Shown here: positions 9,801-17,900 of the stretch, piece after piece
How the letters are laid out: each line of letters opens with the position of its first letter
How positions within the stretch are numbered: the first letter of the stretch is position 1
Assembly (NCBI GenBank): GCA_020628375.1
Contig: JAHDFD010000020.1
Location: 1 to 64,000 of the forward strand
Direction: 5' to 3'
DNA from: Chitinophagales bacterium
Lineage (GTDB): Bacteria > Bacteroidota > Bacteroidia > Chitinophagales > UBA2359
Length of the DNA: 64,000 nucleotides
Program-made: the position numbers and the translations under genes
The notes under the pieces: model-generated
The model's input: the letters and a program-made list of their open reading frames with translations, nothing else
Told to the model about the DNA's origin: nothing
Database searches by the model: none

Positions 9801-10033
9801 AGTATAGTTAAAGATCCTTGTATGTCAGACAAAGATGATAACCCGTCTAAATTATTTATGTCAGCTCCACTAATTGTTAAATTGCCTTCAATTAATGAAC
9901 ATCCATAATTTGCTGTAAAATTATCAATATCTGCTTGTGTTGACAAGCTAATATCTAAGCATTGAGCATTAATACCTAATGATAAAAATTGAATCATTAA
10001 CATAAGCCCTGAGAGCATAAAAAAATTTTTCAT
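6887..10033 (-). CDS. Secreted LRR-like protein with twin GWNLIS module and no CTD
   Basis: A 1048-residue exported protein with a signal peptide (about 1-23, ending INAQ). About 25-740 is a solenoid of irregular leucine-rich-like repeats of the receptor-L/Bacteroidota type, with phrases such as L.SL.GL.NIT.V.G.L.I..C..L; it holds two blocks, each opened by a [QT].[DA][ILV]D.F..NYGC or related segment. A YGDDP domain follows at about 754-882 (GDWLAAFDSNGN, IYGDDPTT, DEGMNAGEYF), then the twin module at 883-1048 (GWNLISLDLSP ... AYWVRVQ, GWNLVAFIP ... GYWLKVVNQ). The chain ends exactly there: no T9SS sorting domain is present. Surface recognition or adhesion is inferred. It sits 49 bases upstream of the 4213 gene and probably shares its transcript. 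Confidence 0.8.
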   Translation of the reverse strand: MKNFFMLSGLMLMIQFLSLGINAQCLDISLSTQADIDNFTANYGCSLIEGNLTISGADINNLDGLSSLSDIQGSLTILQCPLLSDLSGIYNLNTVENITINQCASLTSINGFNNITNLNGFALFLCENLTSVSGFNSLESIDFNFDFVGITSLEEISGFNALEYVGGRFEIQSYSVPVALTGFTSFTCAPFSMRLGLVSDISGLANLTVAYNFEASFVDVPDFTPLSNVETGSLSIGYSNATATDLFSLAPLTQLGDNVSISLGINGCDALTSLVGLEGFTTLNTLDVINNANLSSLNGIQNISSITNLKIEDCTNLTALANLSNLNSIDGYFIVSNTGLTNLNGLSNVEYVGGYIHILDNPNITNFNFGGLIEIAGELKISGNHSISDLQIFSLSKVGVFNVDNNDGLISMSGLSSLTEIGGTTIINNDNLAACIYINDIVNVTLGAAVVENNGGCGTILNNENCGNVILNGQAAVDAFVSNGCNYVEGLRISGADVVDLSGLSTINRVGSSGLTVVFCTALTSLSGLDNITQVDGQISLDLLYALEDLTGLSNLQTVGGRLNVNNCSLLQDLTGLGSLTKLNYLNIISNSGLKSLNGLDNLTEVEILHVSLSDSLLSLQGMPLVTEISDNVSIYANFSLPDLSGFENVTQVGKLNITSNIALTSLNGLDNLTSVNGDLTVFQNDTLTDISSLRNISSVGLVEIKDNDLLSECCIIPDLVGVSYLNKAIIRSNATNCNSLVEIQSVSCPPTAWGSVIATNQSGIFRGQVQVEGIPAEAGDWLAAFDSNGNIVGIDSLTINSGIAYINMVIYGDDPTTTGIDEGMNAGEYFTIQLYDSSENAYYDYTVNGQVFEFTQWESTNGVPMAAYSNSNDIYNFLLVQLCEQTINLNQGWNLISLDLSPSDSSIPVVFSSLQSGNLEYVTGFEGGTITYNPNDPPFLNTLSNVVDGSAYWVRVQSSDVLIVSGTCLDDTFRKQLNNGWNLVAFIPDASEAPTSYFSDLISNGDLEYVTGFNNGTLTFNPNDPPFLNTLQQMENGLGYWLKVVNQ

Positions 10034-10070
10034 ATATTAATTTTTTAGGTGTTTTATAAAAAAAATCAAC

Positions 10071-12851
10071 TTACTGATTGACCACTTTCAACCAATAACC
10101 AAAACCATTTTCCATTTGTTGAAGCGTATTCAAAAATGGAGGGTTATTGGGATCAAAAGTGAGGGTTCCGTTATTGAAACCTGTTACATATTCTAAATCG
10201 CCATTGCTTATTAAATCGGAGAAGTAGCTTGTAGGTGCTTCTGAAGCATCTGGAATAAATGCCACCAAATTCCAACCATTGGTAAGCGTTTTTCTATACG
10301 TATTATCCAAGCAAGTTCCTGAAACTGAAAGTATATCGGCATTTTGAACACGCACCCAATATGCCGAACCATCTACTACTGTTGAAAGCGTATTTAAAAA
10401 GGGTGGAACGGTTGGATCGTAGGTTATTGTGCCCTGCTCAAAACCAGAAACAAAGTTTAAATTATCTGCTTGTAAACCACCAAAAACAGCGCTTATAGCT
10501 GGGTCTGTCGGTGATAGATCAAAAGAAATTAAATTCCAGCCAGGTGCTAAATTGATGTTTTGCTGACAGATCGGCTCATTGTCATTATCATCATCAGAAT
10601 TGACAACAAAGCCATCGGGTTGCTCGCAACTGGATACTGATACATCGGGATTACCCAAACCATCGGCATCGGCATCTTCGTACCAAGTGGTTTCACCTGT
10701 ACCTGCACACACGCCACAAATATCATAAGTACCAAAACAATCATCTTCTGCATCACAAATACTATCGCCATCAGCATCGGCAAACGTACCTGCACACGAA
10801 CAATCAGCTTGAATTACATCGTCAATAGTACAAATATCACCATCATCACAAGGCGTGTTTGGTTCTGGTGTACCAGTACAAATATCTTCTGCATCGCAAG
10901 TGCCATCGTTATCGGCATCGGCAAACGTACCTGCACAAGTACAATCGGCTTGAATAATATCGTTTACAGTACAAGCATCGCTGTCATCGCAGGCTGAACC
11001 AAGCGCTCCAATTGAAGCATCGTTATCATCGCAATCATCGGCACAAATTGTACCGTCATTATCTGCATCAATTGGTGTTCCTGCACACGAACAGTCGGCT
11101 TGAACGGTATCGTTTTCGGTACACGCATCGCCATCATCGCAAGTTGTTCCAACTGTACCAATTGAAGCATTGGTATCATCACAATCGTCGGCATTGGTAA
11201 CGAAGCCTTCTGGTTGGTTACAAACGCTTAGGCTTACAGCCGAATTTCCAAAACCATCATTATCGGCATCTTGATAATAAACTACTTGGTTTTCTGGGCA
11301 ACATTGTCCATAAATTATATAAGATTGACCTATATTAAAACCATTTGGTTCAGCATATGGAGCACCAATAATAATATCATCAATACCATCACCATTTATA
11401 TCACCTACATTGCTTACTGACCAACCAGACGCATCATTAGCATTAATACCGTTCAATGTAAATCCATTTGTACCATCTAAATTGCTTAATTCAAATGTAG
11501 CAGAAAACCCCGTTGAATTACCAAAAATTATATACGTTTCTCCAGCATTATTATTAGCATTTCCAGGGTATGCTCCAATGATAATATCGTCAATGCCATC
11601 ACCATTGACATCACCCGCTCCACTTACAGACGAACCAGAAAAATCTTGATTGTTAATACCATTTAATGTAAACCCATTTGTGCCATCTAAACTACTTAAC
11701 TCAAATGTAGCTGGAAAGCCTAATGAGTTCCCAAATACAATATAGGTTTCCCCTGAATTAGTAAAAGGACCATTAGGATCTGCGTAACGTGCTCCAATAA
11801 TAACATCATCAATACCATCTCCATTTATATCGCCTGCTCCACTTACTGAAAATCCAGAATGGTCTTCACTGTCTATACCATTTAATGTAAATCCATTTGT
11901 ACCATCTAAGTTGCTTAATTCAAATGTGGCAGGAAAACCTGTTGTATTTCCAAAAACGACATACGTTTCTCCTGAATCAGCCTCATATGCTCCAATGATA
12001 ATATCATCAATTCCGTCTCCATTTATATCGCCTGCACTACTAACAGAATAACCAGAATTATCTCCACTATCTATGCCATTTAACGTAAACCCATTTGTGC
12101 CATCTAAATTGCTTAATTCAAATGTGGCAGGAAAACCTGTTGTATTTCCAAAAACAACATACGTTTCTCCTGAAGCACCCCCATTAGGGTCAGCCCCATA
12201 TGCTCCAATAATAATATCATCAATGCCATCGCCATTGACATCACCTGCTCCATTTACAGAATAACCAGAGGCATCATTAGCATTAATACCGTTCAATGTA
12301 AATCCATTTGTACCATCTAAAGTGTTTAACTCAAATGTAGCTGGAAAGCCTAATGAGTTCCCAAATACAATACAGGTTTCTCCTGAAGCACCCCCATTAG
12401 GATCTCCCAACTGTGCTCCAATAATAATATCATCAATACCATCGCCATTTATATCGCCTGCACCGCTGACTGACCAACCAGAAAAATCAATAGCGTTGAT
12501 GCCGTTTAAGACAAATCCATTGGATCCGTCTAAACTACTTAACTCAAATGTAGCTGGAAAGCCTAACGAGTTCCCAAATACAATATAGGTTTCTCCTGAA
12601 CTACCCCCATTAGGGTCACCTCCTATTGCCCCAATAATAATATCATCAATGCCATCGCCATTTATATCGCCTGCACTATTAACAGAGTAACCAGAATCGT
12701 CATTAGCATCAATACCATTAAGGGTAAATCCGTTTGTCCCATCAAGGTCAGAGAGTTCGAGGATGGCATTGCCACATTGGGCGTTTGTTTGGGTTTGGGT
12801 ACTGCACAAAATAAGTAGGCAGTAACATAGGTGTAAAAGTGTTTTTTTCAT
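10071..12851 (-). CDS. Secreted FG-GAP (integrin-like) propeller protein with Cys-rich region and twin GWNLIS module
   Basis: A 926-residue exported protein. After a signal peptide (about 1-24, ending TNAQ) come seven repeats of about 60-70 residues up to about 525, each with FTLNGI....SG.SVS.AGD, NGDGIDD(I/V)IIGA and ETY.VFGN, the FG-GAP pattern of an integrin-alpha-like beta-propeller with Ca-binding DxNxDGxxD loops. A TSP3/MopE-like Cys-rich region follows at about 530-755 (DCDDNDASIG, CDDGDACT, DCSCAG). The last 166 residues are the twin GWNLIS/GYWLKVVNQ module. No T9SS domain is present. The next gene (6887-10033) starts 37 bases downstream, so the two are likely co-transcribed. No catalytic site is seen; ligand or carbohydrate binding at the surface is inferred. 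Confidence 0.82.
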   Translation of the reverse strand: MKKTLLHLCYCLLILCSTQTQTNAQCGNAILELSDLDGTNGFTLNGIDANDDSGYSVNSAGDINGDGIDDIIIGAIGGDPNGGSSGETYIVFGNSLGFPATFELSSLDGSNGFVLNGINAIDFSGWSVSGAGDINGDGIDDIIIGAQLGDPNGGASGETCIVFGNSLGFPATFELNTLDGTNGFTLNGINANDASGYSVNGAGDVNGDGIDDIIIGAYGADPNGGASGETYVVFGNTTGFPATFELSNLDGTNGFTLNGIDSGDNSGYSVSSAGDINGDGIDDIIIGAYEADSGETYVVFGNTTGFPATFELSNLDGTNGFTLNGIDSEDHSGFSVSGAGDINGDGIDDVIIGARYADPNGPFTNSGETYIVFGNSLGFPATFELSSLDGTNGFTLNGINNQDFSGSSVSGAGDVNGDGIDDIIIGAYPGNANNNAGETYIIFGNSTGFSATFELSNLDGTNGFTLNGINANDASGWSVSNVGDINGDGIDDIIIGAPYAEPNGFNIGQSYIIYGQCCPENQVVYYQDADNDGFGNSAVSLSVCNQPEGFVTNADDCDDTNASIGTVGTTCDDGDACTENDTVQADCSCAGTPIDADNDGTICADDCDDNDASIGALGSACDDSDACTVNDIIQADCTCAGTFADADNDGTCDAEDICTGTPEPNTPCDDGDICTIDDVIQADCSCAGTFADADGDSICDAEDDCFGTYDICGVCAGTGETTWYEDADADGLGNPDVSVSSCEQPDGFVVNSDDDNDNEPICQQNINLAPGWNLISFDLSPTDPAISAVFGGLQADNLNFVSGFEQGTITYDPTVPPFLNTLSTVVDGSAYWVRVQNADILSVSGTCLDNTYRKTLTNGWNLVAFIPDASEAPTSYFSDLISNGDLEYVTGFNNGTLTFDPNNPPFLNTLQQMENGFGYWLKVVNQ
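11340..12770 (-). repeat. Tandem FG-GAP coding repeats
   Basis: Seven in-frame units of about 180-220 bp with strong base-level similarity; the units around 11880-11970 and 12075-12170 are almost identical. Recent internal duplication or conversion is likely, and unit number may vary between strains. Confidence 0.7.
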
Positions 12852-13095
12852 AAAAAAAAATTTAAGGCTTAAAAAATTAATTGTTAGTATCTGTAAAAAC
12901 CTAAAATCAAGAGAGTTGGCTTAAATATTTGACGATTGGCTAATGGAATAGGCAACAAGGGTATTTAAGGGTTTTTCTTTTGTTTATCAGGTTAAAGTCT
13001 AATGTAAAATTAACAAGTATTTTTTATAAAAGGTATTTTGAAAGATTTTATTTGTAGCGATCAGGATACAACCTAACCGCTACTTTTTATTCAAT

Positions 13096-14856
13096 TTATT
13101 GATTCGTTACCCTTAGCCAATAACCCAAACCATTTTCCATTTGTTGCAATGTGTTTAAGAATGGGGGATCATTAGGATTAAAGATTGTTGTCCCATTATC
13201 GAACCCTGTAACATATTGCAAGTCGCCATTGCTAATTAAATCAGCAAAATAAGTTGTTGGCGGCTGTGGATCGTCAGGAATAAAGGCTACCAGATTCCAT
13301 CCGTTGCTGAGAGGCATTCGATAATCATCGGCTAAACAATCTCCCGATACGGTAAATGAATCGGCATTTTGTACTCTTACCCAATAAGCTGCACCATCTT
13401 GTACATTACTTAATGTATTTAAAAAAGGAGGATCGTTTGGATTGTAAATAATTGTTCCATTTTCAAAACCTGTTACAAACTCTAAATTTCCTGCTTGTAA
13501 GCCACTAAACACCGTGGCTATATCGGTGCTTGTAGGTGTTAGGTCAAGTGATATTAAGTTCCAGCCGGCATTTAAGTCTATGGTTTGGCTACAAAGTGGG
13601 TTGGTTAAAAAGTTGTAAACATCATTATTGTCGCTATAAGCCGTAATAGGAATACCATTAGTATTGCTCCATTCTGTAAACTCAAATACCTGTCCATTTA
13701 CTGTATAATCATAGTAAGCATTTTCAGAAGCATCGAATAGTTGAAGGGTAAAATATTCACCTGCATTCATTCCTTCATCGATATTAGTGGAAACAGGGTC
13801 ATCGGCATAGATAGGTAAATCTATATAGGCAATACCAGAATTTATAATTAATGCTTCTGCACCTGCAATATTCCCATCACTATCAAAAGCTGCAATCCAA
13901 TCGCCTTGCTCTGCAGGTATATCATCTATTTGAGCTTGCCCTCTAAATCTTCCTGATTGATTGGTGGGGGTTACAGTGCTCCAATTAGGAAGTGATAATG
14001 GAGGTTGGCATTCATCATAAAAAATATCAATGTTTAGAGCTGAACAATTTGAGCCCGAACTCGAAATATCTAAATTCACACTATTTCCATTATTCTGTGT
14101 AATTACAATAGTTCTACCAGTTAAAACGCCATTAACTAAAACATCTGGATCTGTAGCCGAACCACCACTTACAAATAGCGATACTGTGTATGTGCCATCA
14201 TCATTACAAGTATATACAGGTTGTGTTGTAGATAAAGGCTCATTATAAGTAATAGGAATTTCTAATGCACTGCTTGTACACCCATTACCTTCAACAGCAG
14301 TTACTACAACAGAAGTATTCGTATTGTAAGTTGAAGTGAAAGTGTCGCCTGTTTCTGCTTGTAATTCTCCATCAACAACCCATTGGTAAGAATCACCACC
14401 AGTTACTGTAAGACTCAAAGCATCATCCCCACATACTGTAGTTGCCGATTCGAAAGAGGTGTTGTAAATTAATGTTGGCTCAGGAGTATTACAAGAAAAT
14501 GCGCAATTTATTGGTTCAGAGTAAGAAGTAGTACAGGCTGGATCTACAGCATCTACAATAAAGATGTTTGCAGTCAGTCCATCAAAATAATTAACTACAA
14601 ATGGTACACCTTCTTCAAAAGAACCATTAATATCACCTGATACAAAATAAGAACCTGAGCCACCTGATATTATGTAAATATTATCTTGATTTCCTGAAAA
14701 AGCATTACAATCTTGATCAACAATCAGGGATAAATCACATAGAGATGCAGTGGTACTTGAAGTGGTGCTAATGCTACAACTGAACTCAGCGGAGTTAGCT
14801 ATTAAAAATTGACTTGACACTAGTAGTATCAAAAGTAATTGTGTAAGTTTTTTCAT
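13096..14856 (-). CDS. Secreted Ig-like protein with YGDDP domain and twin GWNLIS module
   Basis: A 586-residue exported protein, the smallest of the twin-module set. A signal peptide (about 1-21, ending ANS) is followed by Cys-containing Ig/SprB-like segments (about 22-285: GGSGSYFVSG, GGDSYQWVVDG). The YGDDP domain is at about 292-418 (PTNQSGRFRGQAQI, GDWIAAFDSDGN, here IYADDP in place of IYGDDP) and the twin module at about 421-586, ending YWLRVTNQ. There is no T9SS sorting domain. A 244-base gap separates it from the 10071 gene downstream; it contains a weak hairpin (GTAGCG 13054-13059 with CGCTAC 13078-13083) but no clear U-tract. The role is unknown; a cell-surface or extracellular binding protein is likely. 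Confidence 0.78.
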   Translation of the reverse strand: MKKLTQLLLILLVSSQFLIANSAEFSCSISTTSSTTASLCDLSLIVDQDCNAFSGNQDNIYIISGGSGSYFVSGDINGSFEEGVPFVVNYFDGLTANIFIVDAVDPACTTSYSEPINCAFSCNTPEPTLIYNTSFESATTVCGDDALSLTVTGGDSYQWVVDGELQAETGDTFTSTYNTNTSVVVTAVEGNGCTSSALEIPITYNEPLSTTQPVYTCNDDGTYTVSLFVSGGSATDPDVLVNGVLTGRTIVITQNNGNSVNLDISSSGSNCSALNIDIFYDECQPPLSLPNWSTVTPTNQSGRFRGQAQIDDIPAEQGDWIAAFDSDGNIAGAEALIINSGIAYIDLPIYADDPVSTNIDEGMNAGEYFTLQLFDASENAYYDYTVNGQVFEFTEWSNTNGIPITAYSDNNDVYNFLTNPLCSQTIDLNAGWNLISLDLTPTSTDIATVFSGLQAGNLEFVTGFENGTIIYNPNDPPFLNTLSNVQDGAAYWVRVQNADSFTVSGDCLADDYRMPLSNGWNLVAFIPDDPQPPTTYFADLISNGDLQYVTGFDNGTTIFNPNDPPFLNTLQQMENGLGYWLRVTNQ

Positions 14857-14900
14857 AAGAATTGTTTTTTAAGTTTGGTTTATGTTAAAATTGAGAGGCT

Positions 14901-17900
14901 CTACTGATTTACCACTTTAAGCCAATAACCCAATCCATTTTCCATTTGTTGCAATGTATTTAAGAATGGTGGATCATTAGGATTAAAGATGAATGTCCCA
15001 TTATAAAAACCTGTTACATATTGCAAGTCGCCATTGCTAATTAAATCAGCAAAATAACTTGAAGGACTTTGTGGATTATCAGGAATGTAAGCTATTAAGT
15101 TCCAACCATTGTTTAACGGTTTTCTGTATGTGTCCTCTAAACAAGTACCAGCAACCAATAAAACATCAGCATTTTGAACACGCACCCAATAGGCGGAGCC
15201 ATCTACTAAATCAGTAAGGGTATTTAAAAAAGGAGGATCGTTTGGATTGTAAGTTAATACTCCACCTTCAAATCCGGTTACATATTCTAGATTGCCTGAC
15301 TGTAAACCTCCGAAAACAACTGGAATACTTGAATCTGATGGAGACAAATCCAGACTTATTAAATTCCAACCTTGATTCAGGTTAATTGTTTGTTCACATA
15401 ATTGAGTTGACAAGAAATTGTAAATATCATTTGAATTACTATAAGCCATCATAGGAATTCCATTGTTATTTTCCCACTCTGTAAATTCTACAATTTGTCC
15501 ATTAAAGGTATAATCATAATAAGCATTTTCAGAAGCATCGAATAATTGAAGTGTAAAATATTCTCCATTATTAATACCTTCATCAATTCCAGGAGTTGTA
15601 GGGTCATCTCCATAAATGTACATATTAATGTATGCAATGCCAGCATTAAAAGTGAATTGATCAGCACCTGCGATATTTCCGTCAGAATCAAATGCAGCAA
15701 GCCAGTCTCCTTGCTCTGCTGGTAACCCATCAATTTGTGCTTGCCCTCTGAACTGACCAGACTGGTTGTTGGGTGTTACTGTGTCCCAGTTGGGTTGTGG
15801 TGTAGAAGTTTGTGTTCCTATACAAGAGCAATCAGACTGAATTATATCATTAATTGTGTTAGCATTACCATCATTGCAAGGTGTGCCTATAGGAGTAAAA
15901 GTCAAACTAGCTTGTTGGCTACTTACCAAACATCCATTACTATCGCTAACAATAACTTTATATGTACAAGTGGTATCTTGTGGCAGGCTAGGGGTAAAAG
16001 TGTAATTAGGTGAATTTGTACCAACATTTAATATGTCTGATTCTAAAATTGAAACACCATTACCCGTACCAAGGTAAAGGTGTTGATTTAATTCATTAAA
16101 ATAAATTTTCCAAACCGAATTAGATAAAATATCACTATTTGAAATATTGTAATTTATCCAATTAGTTGAACCTGGTGATAAAACAACTAAGCCTTCACCT
16201 TGCAATCCTGCATAAATTGTTCCATCACTAGATATGTGTAAACTTCGAAAGTGCTCCGAAGGAAGACCACTTGTTGTACTTTGATTATAAACCTCCCAAG
16301 ATGAAGCATTAGATGTCAAATAATACAAACCATCGCCACCAAACGAATATAGAGTTCCAGTATGATCATCATAATAAGCAGTGCCACCACCTAAACCATT
16401 ATCGGTTGTTTCTGTCCAGGTTTCTGTTACTGTATTGTAGATTCCAATTCCACCTCCATTAAGGCTCATATAAAGATTCCCATTACTTGATAAGTCAAAA
16501 TAAAATCCAAATATATCGTTAGTCAAACCAGTGGATGCTGAATTGTCATAACCATTATATATAATCCAAGATGTTGCACCTGGTTTTAAGATACATAAAT
16601 TTATACCTGTTGAAAACGCCCCATTTGAAGAAAATACACTTGCATAAATCGTCCCATCTTCACCAACATCTAAGTCATATACATTTCCATCCGGTAATCC
16701 ACTTGGATTAGCAGTTGATGAATCATAAACTGTCCACGAACTGGCACCTGAAGGCAATATCGCTATCCCACCACCACCACTGGTAAATACATCTGTAGCT
16801 ACATATAAGGTTCCATCTTCACTTAAAATTATATCACGCACTCTATCGTTAGGAAAATTACCTGGATTTGAGGTGTTTGTATTATAGTCACTCCAAGTTG
16901 AATTAGCATGATTGTAATACCCAACACCACAATTCGAGAATAAGTCTCCAATATAAATAGAGCCCTCATCGGTTACTTCTAAAGCTATAATATCAGTTGA
17001 ACAGGGAAAGCCTGAAACACCTAAACTATAATTCGTCCAATTACCTTCATTTTCTTGGCAAATCTGTTGCCATTGGTAATTAAAATCACCGTTACCACCC
17101 GAAGCAGTGACACTAAATGTTACATCTTGTGATTCACAAATGGTTTGATTTCCAGGTTGATCAATTATAACAATTGGGTTATCACAAGTTGAGCAATTTT
17201 GACCTTGTACTTCGGAAACCGAACTACAACCTATATTATTATCCTCTACTTGTACCGTTTCGGTTGTTATATCTATTAAATCGACTAAGTTACAGCATGT
17301 AGATAATTGACTATTTCCATTAACAAATAAATATTGTAAACTTTGCAAGTTCTCAAAAGATGGAAATTCTTCTAAAGCATTATTATTAGAAATTCTAATT
17401 TTATCTACTTCTGTAATATTTGGAAAGCCAGAAAAATTAGTAAGTGAATTATTACTAATGATATCAATACTTGTTATTGAATTAGTTATAGCAGATGTAT
17501 TAATTATGGTTTGAATGTTTTGAAGAGCATTCAAATCTGTTAAATTTGAATTATCCGTAATTGAAATATATTTTTCAATCGATAGAATATTTTCAAGTCC
17601 TGCTAAACTAGTTATCAAATCACAGTTGTTTATCGAAAGACTTCCTTTGAGTTCGGTCATTGAAGAAAACCCATTCAGATTTAAAAGTTCATCGCATTGA
17701 CTTATACCTAGATTACCATTTATAACACTGATTGAAGAAAAAACAGATACATCTTGAATTGGAATATCGTTCAGGAATAATCCTCCTAAAGTAATTATAT
17801 TCTGTAAAGCATCTATATCTACCAAATTTTCACAAAATTCAATATTAATTGGACCTGAAACATTTGTTATATTTTCGAGTCCGGTTAAGTTTATTAAATT

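Noticed and set aside
13054-13083. Terminator hairpin after the 13096 gene
   Set aside because: The stem is only 6 bp and no T-run follows on the minus strand, so it is not supported as a terminator.
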